From: an uncultured Bacteroidota bacterium
GTDB lineage: Bacteria > Bacteroidota > Bacteroidia > Chitinophagales > Chitinophagaceae
Direction of reading: 5' to 3'
DNA length: 55,082 nucleotides
Assembly: GCA_903926605.1 (NCBI GenBank)
Contig: CAIYJV010000398.1
Location: 1 to 55,082, forward strand
Shown: piece after piece, positions 17,893-25,805 of the stretch
Layout of the letters: the number at the start of each line of letters is the position of its first letter
Numbering within the stretch: position 1 is the stretch's first letter
Position numbers and translations under genes: made by a program
Notes under the pieces: generated by a model
The model's database searches: none
What the model was told of the DNA's origin: nothing
What the model saw: the letters and a program-made list of their open reading frames with translations, nothing else

Positions 17893-19059
17893 CTAAGAAG
17901 TGCTTGCGGTGCGGAGGATGCGCAACAAGGCCTCCCGCACGCGTGGTTCAAATTCTGTTTCCCATTCGGCAGCCGAGCCCACCATTACAGACTCTGTCTG
18001 AAAAAGTGGCGCACTGAAATTGATGACCGGGTTTACTTGATTGCTGCCGGCACCCGCCTGTGGGCTATCTCGATGGAACAACCGGCTCCAAAAACCGGGC
18101 GCGACCGGCACATCCACTTGCGGATCGGTACCTGTCCACGCTGCCCCCCTTTGAAAACCCTGTGCTTCGGTGGTGCCCGACCAGGGACCGGAGTCCATTT
18201 CCAGCAAATTATCCTTTATCGGAATGTCCGCCCATCCTTCAGCTGATTGATGAGCGATGTTCAGGATGCACATAACGAAAGCCTTATCAAAAACGTGTCT
18301 GTGATGAAAGAATTCCGGATCACCTAGTGGCAGGGAACCTATATCAGTTAAGCCATCTACTTCCGTGAAACTGCTTTTGTGATGACCGAATTCATGATTT
18401 CCGGAACTACCGGATAAAGCCAACGAACTATTTGAAAAAGCAATGTTCGCCCCTACTCTTCCCACAAAATCCTGAACGCCCAAAGCAGGCCCCAGTCCAA
18501 TAGTTGGATGGTATGCAGAAGAAACGTCAGACCGGGCATCCACTCGGTACGGGAGAATTCCATCATGGCAAAACGGCGACGTGTATAGCGCCAGCTCAAG
18601 TGCATCGGAAGACTCCCCGTTGCGAGTGTGCAACTTATCACTTCTGTCGGTTGTCCCAAACACTTTGTTTGCCTGCCCGGGGTCCACTGAACGCTTATCC
18701 TGCAAAGCGACACGCTGCAGCAACCCACCAACTGACCACAAAATATTCGGGGCCATTGCTTGCTCTTCACCAGCCGATCTGGTTGTGCTGCCAGCAACCG
18801 GCGCGATACCACTTCCACTATACCCGGAATCAGAGACAGAAGGAGAACCGAATCGCTCACCCAATTGACGTACAAAAGCAGTGTTCCAAGTACCGCCATC
18901 CCACATTGGCCAAAGCACGGACGACAGACCTGACAGCGGTTGGCAGTAGGCTGCGACATCGTCTTTTCTCCACAGCTGAAACGGCAATTGCCTCCAGACA
19001 ACAATGCCCGGATCTTCAGTTGGCGCACCATCAAGCGATTTATGGTGTTCTCGTGTCAT
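17893..19059 (-). CDS. Short protein in the tape-measure position
   Basis: A 388-residue protein between the tail chaperone and the hub genes, exactly where the tape-measure protein should be. The C-terminus, from NPVINFSAPLFQTESV to EPRVREALLRILRTAS, has the strand-then-helix ending seen in many tape-measure proteins. Otherwise it is odd: no long coiled coil, no clear membrane segment, rich in Gly, Ser, His and Trp. Mu gp42 and P2 gpT are about 690 and 815 residues. At roughly 0.15 nm per residue it would set a tail of at most about 58 nm. It may be a shortened tape measure or a decayed gene with an open frame. Confidence 0.5.
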   Translation of the reverse strand: MTREHHKSLDGAPTEDPGIVVWRQLPFQLWRKDDVAAYCQPLSGLSSVLWPMWDGGTWNTAFVRQLGERFGSPSVSDSGYSGSGIAPVAGSTTRSAGEEQAMAPNILWSVGGLLQRVALQDKRSVDPGQANKVFGTTDRSDKLHTRNGESSDALELALYTSPFCHDGILPYRVDARSDVSSAYHPTIGLGPALGVQDFVGRVGANIAFSNSSLALSGSSGNHEFGHHKSSFTEVDGLTDIGSLPLGDPEFFHHRHVFDKAFVMCILNIAHQSAEGWADIPIKDNLLEMDSGPWSGTTEAQGFQRGAAWTGTDPQVDVPVAPGFWSRLFHRDSPQAGAGSNQVNPVINFSAPLFQTESVMVGSAAEWETEFEPRVREALLRILRTASTS

Positions 19060-19100
19060 TTGAAATCTGATGTGGTTGGAAGTGAAAAAATCTGATCATC

Positions 19101-19286
19101 CTATCTGCCCGAAAATGGACTGTTCATCTCCTGCTCTCTGCCCAGCAGGTAACGCAAATGTCCAAGCCGCAGGGCAAACTCCCGGTCGCTTGCGACAGCC
19201 TGGTTGAAACCCGGCATATAACGATACAACAGGCTTTCGGCAAAACCCAGGGAATCCAGAGCCGGCTTGCTGAATTCCCTTATAAG
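19101..19286 (-). CDS. Tail chaperone C-terminal extension made by -1 frameshift
   Basis: Read in the -1 frame after the slip site, this segment gives 61 residues: LIREFSKPALDSL near its start, then a MPGFNQAVASDREFAL segment and an ELM-like polar end (REQEMNSPFSGR). It has no early ATG, GTG or TTG start in frame. The frame is open through the overlap. The fusion would be about 164 residues (103+61), like gpGT or Mu gp41/42. It ends 41 bases before the tape-measure-position gene. The product is inferred from the slippery site and coding-like composition. Confidence 0.8.
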   Translation of the reverse strand, partial: LIREFSKPALDSLGFAESLLYRYMPGFNQAVASDREFALRLGHLRYLLGREQEMNSPFSGR

Positions 19287-19594
19287 TTTCCCAGCGATGC
19301 CGGGACGCCGTTCATTTTTTGCCGCAACTGAATAGCCGCGCCAATAAACATGGCATCGTTGGTAAGCACCTCGCGGCTTCCAAACAGGAAGAGCAGATCT
19401 GCAAATTTTTCGGCAACGGCCAGCGGCCGCTGCGGGTCGGCCACGGCCAGTGACGCATTCACATCGTGGCGGGTGGGCTCACGGAAATAGGCAATGTGGT
19501 CCTGCACCTTGATAAAGAATAACCCTGTCGGATTCTCGCGTTTCATTTTTGTAATGAGGTCTTCATCCGCCAACCCAATAAGTTGCTTGTTCAT
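19280..19594 (-). CDS. Tail assembly chaperone (gpG/gp41-like), zero-frame product
   Basis: A 104-residue protein after the tube gene and before the tape-measure position, the place of gpG-type tail assembly chaperones. It reads DLITKMKRENPTGLFFIKV and AVAEKFADLLFLFG, and ends MNGVPASLGNL. Near its 3' end the heptamer GGGAAAC lies in the correct phase (G GGA AAC), followed at once by TTA TAA. A -1 slip would bypass the stop and add 61 residues. The short product is predicted to coat the tape measure, and the long one to link it to the tube during assembly. Confidence 0.85.
   Translation of the reverse strand: MNKQLIGLADEDLITKMKRENPTGLFFIKVQDHIAYFREPTRHDVNASLAVADPQRPLAVAEKFADLLFLFGSREVLTNDAMFIGAAIQLRQKMNGVPASLGNL
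19286..19292 (-). promoter_or_regulatory. -1 ribosomal frameshift slippery site GGGAAAC
   Basis: On the minus strand GGGAAAC sits in zero frame as G GGA AAC, matching X XXY YYZ. The zero-frame stop follows two codons later at 19280-19282. A single -1 slip enters the frame that continues to 19101. Confidence 0.85.
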
Positions 19595-19615
19595 ATTCTG
19601 ATTGATTTATGGATT

Positions 19616-20047
19616 TTACAAACTGGTCATGTTCAGGAAAAGGAAGGGCAGCTCTACCTCCATTTCGGTGGCGCCTTGCTCCCAGCCCTTGTCGTAGTTA
19701 CTTACCTCGCACCCTACCAGCACATCGGTCTGTGGCGGACGCACACCCTTGGCTTTGTAATACACGACCACATCAAAAACGAGATCGGTGATGTCGCGAC
19801 CGCCGGCAGTCACTGCGGCGGCATTCATCGCGTCAATAGCGCTTTTCAGCACATGCAGTGTGCCGGCGGGTCGCCTGTTGCCGGACTGAATGGAGACAGG
19901 ATCGTCGCCTCCTGCATACAAGTGCTTTTTCTCTGTTTTTACGCCATATTTCAGGCCGCGTATTTTAGTGAGCTGAGCCCCCGAAACCGAAATGGTCATA
20001 TCGGCCCACTCGCACTCCTTACTGTCGAAAAAATTAATGCTTGCCAT
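19616..20047 (-). CDS. Tail tube protein
   Basis: A 143-residue protein directly after the sheath gene, the usual tube position in contractile tails. It reads ADMTISVSGAQLTKIRGLKYG and later VFDVVVYYKAKGVRPPQTDVLVG, and finishes with EMEVELPFLFLNMTSL. This alternating strand pattern fits the tube fold built of stacked hexamers. It is preceded by sheath and followed by the frameshifted chaperone, so the order sheath-tube-chaperone supports the call. Confidence 0.8.
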   Translation of the reverse strand: MASINFFDSKECEWADMTISVSGAQLTKIRGLKYGVKTEKKHLYAGGDDPVSIQSGNRRPAGTLHVLKSAIDAMNAAAVTAGGRDITDLVFDVVVYYKAKGVRPPQTDVLVGCEVSNYDKGWEQGATEMEVELPFLFLNMTSL

Positions 20048-20095
20048 AAAGTGATTTTAAAAGATTGAGAAAATTTCAGACAACTGCGCAGAAGA

Positions 20096-21265
20096 TCATG
20101 CTTCAAACCCAAGGCTGATCACGATGTCGCTGCTGTAGCCCACAGGCCTTATTTTCAGTACCACGTTGAGCATGCTGGTCGACAGTATGTTCTGGTCCGG
20201 ATCTATAAAACAGTCTACGCCGCTGCACTCGTTGTTGGCGACCATGTTGTTGGAGATCATGTTGATGATCTGCTGCTGCAGCCATGCCGCAAAACCGGGA
20301 TCAATGGTACCGTCGGACGCTACGGGCACCTCGTCGTCCACCTCCTGCACAAAAACGGCATAGGCCAGCACCTGCGCTTTGTCTATCACCCTGCCTCTGG
20401 CAAGGAAGTGGTAATCATCGGTCAGCGCACTGCAGGTGTCATCACCGCTAAGGTAGTATCCGCCTACGTTGGGATAGGTAGTCCAGGTGATATAGCCAGC
20501 ATCGGCGATCAGCGTATCGTCGCCGGGCACGGTCTCCAACGCCGCTGAGCGCAGAAAGGCCGCGCTGTTGGACATAGCGCCCGTTCGAACACGGCTCAGT
20601 TTTCGCATCACGGGTATGGACGCGAGCCGCCCCAATACAAGGCCCACACAGGCGCCGGAATCGGAGTAGGCAATATCCGTGTCGCCAATAAGAATGGCAG
20701 TACGGCTGTTGGTGGTTCCGGCAGTCAGTACTTCAAGGTCTGCAGGTAAACCGGTGTAGCTTGTGCCGCCCAGGATGGCCCTGAAAGGTTTCTGCTCACT
20801 GGCGAAGGCCCCTGCCATGATGTCCATATTGTCTCGTGCACTCAACACAGCATTGTTGATACCGTGCGTGACAGACGCCACAACGACAAGGGTGTCATCA
20901 GACAGCACACCCAGTATTTTTATCGCACCTCCGGCGAAATCAAGAAGGGCCCTTGCACCCAGTTCGTTGGTCATTTCGCACATATCGTCTATCGCCTGAG
21001 TAGACTCAGTGAGCAACAGGTACAACTTTGCGCCTGTTCCGGCTTCGTTATAAAACTCTGTAACCTGACGGAATGCGAATGGGTTGCTGGCCTTGGTTAT
21101 ACCTGCAACACCCAACGCCGCCAGCGATGTGATGAGGACAGGGGTATTGAGCGAGTAGCCTCCGCCGTCCGGCTGACCGGTCATCACCAGGCCCGCCACC
21201 CCATCGGCAGTGGCGAGTGTAGCCCCCAACTGTCCGTCCTGCAATCTGATATTTACTTGTCCCAT
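20096..21265 (-). CDS. Contractile tail sheath protein (DUF2586-like)
   Basis: A 389-residue sheath subunit, shorter than P2 or Mu sheath proteins (396 and 495 residues), of the DUF2586 type common in Bacteroidota phages. The N-terminus is QVNIRLQDGQLGATLATADG. The conserved C-terminal part includes DDYHFLARGRVIDKAQVLAYAVF and ends with RPVGYSSDIVISLGFEA, which forms the inter-subunit strands that link the contracting mesh. The presence of a sheath makes this tail myovirus-like. Confidence 0.85.
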   Translation of the reverse strand: MGQVNIRLQDGQLGATLATADGVAGLVMTGQPDGGGYSLNTPVLITSLAALGVAGITKASNPFAFRQVTEFYNEAGTGAKLYLLLTESTQAIDDMCEMTNELGARALLDFAGGAIKILGVLSDDTLVVVASVTHGINNAVLSARDNMDIMAGAFASEQKPFRAILGGTSYTGLPADLEVLTAGTTNSRTAILIGDTDIAYSDSGACVGLVLGRLASIPVMRKLSRVRTGAMSNSAAFLRSAALETVPGDDTLIADAGYITWTTYPNVGGYYLSGDDTCSALTDDYHFLARGRVIDKAQVLAYAVFVQEVDDEVPVASDGTIDPGFAAWLQQQIINMISNNMVANNECSGVDCFIDPDQNILSTSMLNVVLKIRPVGYSSDIVISLGFEA

Positions 21266-21315
21266 AAAAAATTGATTTTAGTCGTTTGAAAAATGCATTT
21301 ATACCGGCTGATCAT

Positions 21316-21579
21316 CTATTGTCCGGCTGCCGCCGCAGTGCTCGCGGTGCCGGTGTCGCCATGGGTCGACTTCTCCGGTTCTGCTGTGATCTGTGCTTCA
21401 TAGTCCGCCCGGGATATGCGCGTCACCAAGTCGCTTTTGCCCTGCTTCTTCAAGTTGGCGGCCTGCAACTGTGCTTCGTGCTGTGTGAAGAAAGCAGCAC
21501 CATTGCTGGTGAAAAAGAATTCGGTGACATTTTTGTGTGCCGGATTCCGGAAGTAACGTTTCTGAGATTCTGTTATCAT
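21316..21579 (-). CDS. Small protein upstream of the tail sheath gene
   Basis: An 87-residue protein with a central segment FFFTSNGAAFFTQHEAQLQA, a helical middle and a low-complexity Ala/Thr/Gly tail (TGTASTAAAAGQ). Similar small proteins precede the sheath gene in Mu-like phages, in the position of Mu gp38, but I do not recognise a defined function. It is in the tail operon, 50 bases upstream of the sheath start. Confidence 0.6.
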   Translation of the reverse strand: MITESQKRYFRNPAHKNVTEFFFTSNGAAFFTQHEAQLQAANLKKQGKSDLVTRISRADYEAQITAEPEKSTHGDTGTASTAAAAGQ

Positions 21580-21618
21580 AACATTTGTTTTTGATTGCCA
21601 TCCATTAAAAAATAAGGG

Positions 21619-22077
21619 TCATACGAGTACATAACCCGCCTGGTCCGTTTGTTTGTCATCTACCTTGCTGCGCAATTCTCTTACTGTATACCCCAAAGTC
21701 ATCTGAAAATGCGGTCTGTCTTTCAGCGTGTGCCAGTCCCCGCCCCACTCTATACCGTGTGTCTGCGCAAATGGCTTCAGCTTTGCCATGTCATAGTTCC
21801 AGTCTACTGTCTTCCCGTCTGCGTCCAGCACGGCCAGATCTATAGCAAGGCCGTAATTGTGATAACTGGCTCCCCCCGGCGCATTGGTCACTTTCTTACC
21901 CGGCCGGGTCCTGCCTGTTTCGTACAGCCGTTGCTGCTCTTCTATGGTTCTCAAGCCCTGAGTGATCCGCAAAGTGATTCCCAGGCCTTCTTCGCACGCA
22001 TTTATAAAATCCCTGAACACGGTCTTCACGGCCGGATGCAGCGCTGCGAGCCGGTTCTCACTTATTTTGTCCTTCAT
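21619..22077 (-). CDS. M15 family peptidase, phage endolysin-like
   Basis: A 152-residue zinc peptidase of the L-alanyl-D-glutamate endopeptidase kind (M15C; Ply500 and CwlK-like). The zinc ligands lie in SYHNYGLAIDLA, which gives HxxxxxxD, and in the PHF of DRPHFQMTLGY, with the preceding WGGDWHT segment. The enzyme cuts the peptide stem of peptidoglycan. It follows four small membrane-type genes, so the set looks like a lysis cassette. A structural role at the tail tip is the alternative. No signal peptide, so it needs a holin or other route. Confidence 0.85.
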   Translation of the reverse strand: MKDKISENRLAALHPAVKTVFRDFINACEEGLGITLRITQGLRTIEEQQRLYETGRTRPGKKVTNAPGGASYHNYGLAIDLAVLDADGKTVDWNYDMAKLKPFAQTHGIEWGGDWHTLKDRPHFQMTLGYTVRELRSKVDDKQTDQAGYVLV

Positions 22078-22088
22078 GGCACAAACGG

Positions 22089-22364
22089 TTAAATTACTTT
22101 CTTAGCCTCGGTTATCAGATCCCGAAGCGCACTATGCAGGGAGTCCAGGGTCACCTCTCCTCTGGTGGCAAATTCATTCAGCTGTGCCAGGAGTCCGGAC
22201 TTGAGTTCGTTGCTTATCGTTGCATCGCGCAATATTTGTTGCACCACAATGCGAAACTCATAATCCGTTAGTTTCTCAGCGGGTGCGAGTGTACGCTCTG
22301 CTCCATACCCGCACATAAAACCGGTCATAAATGCCAGCGCTACAAAAACGATGATCATATTCAT
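22089..22364 (-). CDS. Small membrane-anchored protein in lysis-like cassette
   Basis: A 91-residue protein with one N-terminal hydrophobic segment (MIIVFVALAFMTGFMCGY) and a helical soluble part. It overlaps the upstream gene by 4 bases and ends 11 bases before the M15 peptidase. It may work in lysis; I do not recognise a family. Confidence 0.6.
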   Translation of the reverse strand: MNMIIVFVALAFMTGFMCGYGAERTLAPAEKLTDYEFRIVVQQILRDATISNELKSGLLAQLNEFATRGEVTLDSLHSALRDLITEAKKVI

Positions 22365-22924
22365 AAGAATAGTTTTTTAAAATAGTGAGTGATTAACAGC
22401 CTGATCAGCCAGACAAGACCCGCCAGCGCCAGTATGTTTTTTACAAAAACAATTATTCCGTCGTACCATTTGCCTTGCCGCGCCTGCACTGTGTTCTTTA
22501 CTTCGTGCGATGATATGCGGTGGGATTTATTGATCTCCCTGAGATCGTATTCCGACGACAGCGATCCGGACAAATTGCGGATCACCTTTGTCAGGCTGTC
22601 CCACTTACAGTCTACAGTATTACCGCGAATCAGCAACCGCATGGGTCCTTGTTTTATTAAGGTATCATGCCAAACTGTGGTCAGCTCTCCCCCGGACATT
22701 CCGATCAGGGTATCGCGTACCCAGGACGAGTCTTTCTGTACCAATGTATCATGTACCAGGATACTGCTGGTCACCGAATCGCGCACCTCCAACTCTGAAA
22801 TCTTTCCGTGCCGGGATATAAGGCAGCCACCGGTGGCGATATCCAGGCCCATAATTACCAGCCATATCAGTACCAGACGGCCGGGCCTGTCTGAAAGCAC
22901 CGTCTGTTTTCGTTTGTTCCACAT
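22361..22924 (-). CDS. Membrane protein of unknown function in lysis-like cassette
   Basis: A 187-residue protein with hydrophobic segments at both ends: residues about 17-34 (LVLIWLVIMGLDIATG) and about 158-180 (IIVFVKNILALAGLVWLIRLL). The loop between has repeated VRDS/VRDT and HDTL segments that suggest a beta-rich or elongated domain outside the cytoplasm. A lipobox-like TGGC follows the first segment but is a poor match. It could be a spanin-like or anchor protein; that is only inference from neighbours. It overlaps the next gene by 4 bases. Confidence 0.55.
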   Translation of the reverse strand: MWNKRKQTVLSDRPGRLVLIWLVIMGLDIATGGCLISRHGKISELEVRDSVTSSILVHDTLVQKDSSWVRDTLIGMSGGELTTVWHDTLIKQGPMRLLIRGNTVDCKWDSLTKVIRNLSGSLSSEYDLREINKSHRISSHEVKNTVQARQGKWYDGIIVFVKNILALAGLVWLIRLLITHYFKKLFL

Positions 22925-22943
22925 ACAATAGTTGTTGTTGCGT

Positions 22944-23201
22944 TTAAGATTTTCCAGACAGCATTCTGCCTATTACCTCGTCTTTTGACTTGCTTCCAGC
23001 ACTGCTGCCCCAGTCATAACCCACTATATGCAACATCACCGAAATAATACCCGTTAGTATCATGCTTATTCCATCCGGGTTCTTTCCGGAAACCATGCAG
23101 TAGATCCCGATGGCTCCCAGCATCAGTAAACAAATGCAGAGCACGATCATCCTGACAATTTTATCAAAGCCGGGACTGGCGGCTGTTTCTATCCAATTCA
23201 T
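22944..23201 (-). CDS. Small two-helix membrane protein, holin candidate
   Basis: An 85-residue protein from the ATG at 23201 (MNWIETAASPG); a longer reading from 23306 adds 35 residues that run into the preceding gene's 3' end. Two hydrophobic segments (MIVLCICLLMLGAIGIYCMV and ISMILTGIISVMLHIV) joined by a short GKNPDG turn fit a class II holin. The charged C-terminus (KSKDEVIGRM) also fits. It belongs to the cassette before the M15 peptidase. Confidence 0.6.
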   Translation of the reverse strand: MNWIETAASPGFDKIVRMIVLCICLLMLGAIGIYCMVSGKNPDGISMILTGIISVMLHIVGYDWGSSAGSKSKDEVIGRMLSGKS

Positions 23202-23220
23202 ACAGATTTGCTTTTGGGGG

Positions 23221-23493
23221 TTACAAATATCCTTTCTCGCGCCTGCGTTCGGCAAGCCATGCGGCCTCATCGTCGGTAAGGGCGTAAAGCCTGCGTCTCT
23301 TGTCACGCGCTTGCTTCAGTTTCCAGTGTATTTTCAAACAATAGTCTACGATCGCCAGTACGGCTACGATCATGGACAATACTAGCGCTACAGTCTCATA
23401 ACGGAAAGCCACCAGCAACATGGGCGACCAGCTCCCTGCCAGCAGGAGAATTCCGTGCACGTCGTGATTCACAAAAAAGGATGGTTGTTTCAT
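23221..23493 (-). CDS. Small membrane protein, second holin candidate
   Basis: A 90-residue protein with two hydrophobic segments (about residues 13-29 and 33-50, VALVLSMIVAVLAIVDY) and a very basic C-terminal helix (KLKQARDKRRRLYAL). It is the first gene after the terminator-like structure behind the capsid gene. Holin or anti-holin is plausible; the sequence does not prove it. Confidence 0.55.
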   Translation of the reverse strand: MKQPSFFVNHDVHGILLLAGSWSPMLLVAFRYETVALVLSMIVAVLAIVDYCLKIHWKLKQARDKRRRLYALTDDEAAWLAERRREKGYL

Positions 23494-23506
23494 CTGGCTT
23501 CGAGTT

Positions 23507-23595
23507 TTAAAAAAGACAAAAGGCTTGCCCGGACATGACCCTGTTGTTCATGAAAGTGCTTGTCCGCGACAGCGGTTTGGCCTGCCGGGCAAGCC
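23507..23595 (-). terminator. Branched terminator-like RNA structure after the capsid gene
   Basis: On the minus strand an 11-base stem (GGCTTGCCCGG with CCGGGCAAGCC) encloses 52 bases containing two further hairpins: CCGC-tgtc-GCGG and CATGA with TCATG around a 9-base loop. A T-rich run follows directly (TTTTGTCTTTTTT). This is a three-way junction with a terminator tail, about 20 bases after the capsid stop. Confidence 0.7.
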
Positions 23596-23615
23596 AGTTG
23601 TCCCTTATGTGTTCG

Positions 23616-24743
23616 CTATGCCGCGGCCTGTACCACCGCGATTATATTTTCCTCGTTGGCCCTGCGAATGCGGGCACCCATGCGCTGGAGGAAGGAGAAC
23701 AGATCTCCGTAATACACGGGCGAGTCGGCCTGGCTGAAGAACTTCGTGGGCCCCTTTGCGCGACCCACCGCATTTTTTTGCCAGAAAATACCTGCGGCAT
23801 TGTCAGTAGCCGCACCACTTGTTCCGTATGCATTCAGCACAGGCGTACCCGCATTGTTGTAGGTTACCACATTCGCACGCCTGAATATTTTAAACCCGAG
23901 TATCTCTTTCAGCTCATTGGTGTTGGCGTCGAACAAAACAGAGCTGTCGCGGTATTTGCTGATGATCAGGTCGTCCACCAGCTCGCTGTACATATCTACG
24001 TCCAGTATGCCATAGCGGTCCGACCGGCTCACGTTGGCTTTGTCCATTTTCGTAGCAATGGCTTTCAAGTCATACAAACCAAACTTCAGTCTGTCACCGG
24101 TAGCACTCGGTGTATGGGCCGCTACCGCCAGGGGCGTAGCAGTGGGATCATTGTTTGGTATACCTGTAGTGCGCACAATGTTCGCGGCTGGAGCCCATTT
24201 GGTGAGGATATAGTCGGCTATCACTTCGTTCAGGCTCTCTTCATGTTCCATTAGCACGCTCTCGCGTTTGTCGTACGACAACTCCACCAGGTCCGCGTTG
24301 GGAATAAGGATCGGGTCACTGGTATACACGTCCAGATTGTAGGTGATGTCGGTGTCGGTACGCTGTACCACCGTAGCGGGCAGCGACGACCTGTTCACTT
24401 GTATGTTGGCTTTGACGCCTGCCTGCGGTATGTGCACCACCTTGCCGCCCAGCACATATTGGCTTTCATCAACCGATGCCAGCAGGAATTCATTGTTCCG
24501 GAACAGATTTCCTTCTATGTGGTTTTCCCATATCTCTTTCTGCACACCACACACGGCTGCGCCAGCGGATGCCACAACCGGAGCCGGCAAAATAAACGAC
24601 AGTGCATACAGCCCTACAGCTACCATTCCCAGCATACCTGCTGGTACATGCAGCGCAGTAGCGCCAATACCCGCAAAACCATATAGGCAAACCGCGACCA
24701 TTGCTGCGGCGAGTAAACCACTCCACTTCAGTTTTCTTTTCAT
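23616..24743 (-). CDS. Major capsid protein with hydrophobic N-terminus
   Basis: A 375-residue protein. From about residue 70 it reads like Bacteroidota phage capsid proteins: QKEIWENHIEGNLFRNNEFL, GGKVVHIPQAG, then LVELSYDKRESVLMEHEESL and the C-terminal YYGDLFSFLQRMGARIRR. The first 60 residues are unusually hydrophobic, with two membrane-like stretches (LLAAAMVAVCLYGFAGIG and MLGMVAVGLYALSFILPA). They may be a scaffold-like delta segment removed by the protease encoded just upstream, or a membrane-targeting part. The gene has a terminator behind it, as expected for a highly made product. Confidence 0.85.
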   Translation of the reverse strand: MKRKLKWSGLLAAAMVAVCLYGFAGIGATALHVPAGMLGMVAVGLYALSFILPAPVVASAGAAVCGVQKEIWENHIEGNLFRNNEFLLASVDESQYVLGGKVVHIPQAGVKANIQVNRSSLPATVVQRTDTDITYNLDVYTSDPILIPNADLVELSYDKRESVLMEHEESLNEVIADYILTKWAPAANIVRTTGIPNNDPTATPLAVAAHTPSATGDRLKFGLYDLKAIATKMDKANVSRSDRYGILDVDMYSELVDDLIISKYRDSSVLFDANTNELKEILGFKIFRRANVVTYNNAGTPVLNAYGTSGAATDNAAGIFWQKNAVGRAKGPTKFFSQADSPVYYGDLFSFLQRMGARIRRANEENIIAVVQAAA

Positions 24744-24791
24744 TTTTTTGGATTTTTGTTTGAAATTTAAATTGAGAATTATTCAGCCCGT

Positions 24792-25805
24792 TCACACGTT
24801 GGCAGGGGCCTTTCCAAATTTCCGTTGGTACTTTTCCTTGTAAAGACCGGGGGCCTTTTCTAAAAGCAGCACCAGTTTATCTGCTTTGTCCAGTTCGTCG
24901 TAAGACATATCTGACAGGTCCCTGATCTCATCCGGAATTTTACCAAGCCGTTCCGCGATAGACTGATAGACAGGGAAAGATCCTACCAGCTTGCCCAGTG
25001 CCTCAGGGTTGTCTGTAAAGTGCAATTCCAGTTCAGCCTTTGCGGCTTGCGTCAACCGACCATCATTCAGTCCGCGCTCCAGTATTTCCTTCACTTCATT
25101 CATGCGGACCTGCTTGTTCGCAGCATCAATTTCCAGCCGCAGTTTGTTACCGCTTTCTTTCATTTCACGAAGCCTGCGGACGATGTTGCCCTCGTCATGA
25201 ACATCACCCAGGTCCAGCATTTCCAGAACCTCATTTGTCAGTGTCAGTTCCACTTTCTTAAAACCTCCATCTGCTATTCTGGGTTCTGCTATTTCATCTG
25301 ATTTGCTTTTGCGGCGGCTCCCGGCAACTCCCGACCGGCCCATAAGGTCCTGCACAGTGATTATTGACCCGTCGCTATCGGCAAGCTCCGTACGAAAAGC
25401 CTCCCTGTTGCCCGGATTGTCTACGAGGCTGCATTCCTTGTTATACCACTTGTCCACCACCACCACGTCTTCCTGTCCGTTGCCTGACTCTTCTGCGTGA
25501 AATTCAAGCACCACTATATTGCCCAGAGAAGCAGCATTCAGGAATCCTTCTTCTATTTCAGTCACGGTCCGTTCACCCCTTGGATGTTCCAGATTCACCA
25601 CGGGCTTGCCCAATATGCGGTCTCCGTCTATCCTTACTTCATCCCAACGTACCAATACGCCATCTTCTTGTTCATGCCCGTAATAGCCGATTGGATTTTT
25701 CAGAAATTCTTCGATCAGGTAACCCGATGTCACCAGGCGAAACCCATATACATTCACGCTGCTGTCGGACAACACAAAATCGAGGTCTATTTTTTTTGAA
25801 GCCAT
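24792..25805 (-). CDS. Prohead protease fused to scaffold domain
   Basis: A 337-residue protein. The first 170 residues look like an HK97/S78-type prohead protease: FVLSDSSVNVYGFRLVTSG, then the region with Ser in GFLNAASLGNIVVLEF. The remaining half is charged and helical (EMKESGNKLRLEIDAANKQV, KAELELHF), as in an internal scaffold. Proteases of this type mature the capsid by trimming the capsid N-terminus and scaffold. It is the first large gene of the minus arm, 48 bases before the capsid gene. Confidence 0.75.
   Translation of the reverse strand: MASKKIDLDFVLSDSSVNVYGFRLVTSGYLIEEFLKNPIGYYGHEQEDGVLVRWDEVRIDGDRILGKPVVNLEHPRGERTVTEIEEGFLNAASLGNIVVLEFHAEESGNGQEDVVVVDKWYNKECSLVDNPGNREAFRTELADSDGSIITVQDLMGRSGVAGSRRKSKSDEIAEPRIADGGFKKVELTLTNEVLEMLDLGDVHDEGNIVRRLREMKESGNKLRLEIDAANKQVRMNEVKEILERGLNDGRLTQAAKAELELHFTDNPEALGKLVGSFPVYQSIAERLGKIPDEIRDLSDMSYDELDKADKLVLLLEKAPGLYKEKYQRKFGKAPANV

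Noticed and set aside
18453-19070. Long readings in other frames across the tape-measure-position gene, on both strands
   Set aside because: They cover only part of the interval, have odd composition and no place in tail gene order; the minus frame from 19059 to 17893 fits spacing and the expected C-terminus.
22361-22924. Spanin or lipoprotein
   Set aside because: The TGGC segment is a poor lipobox and the second membrane segment at the C-terminus does not fit a typical spanin.
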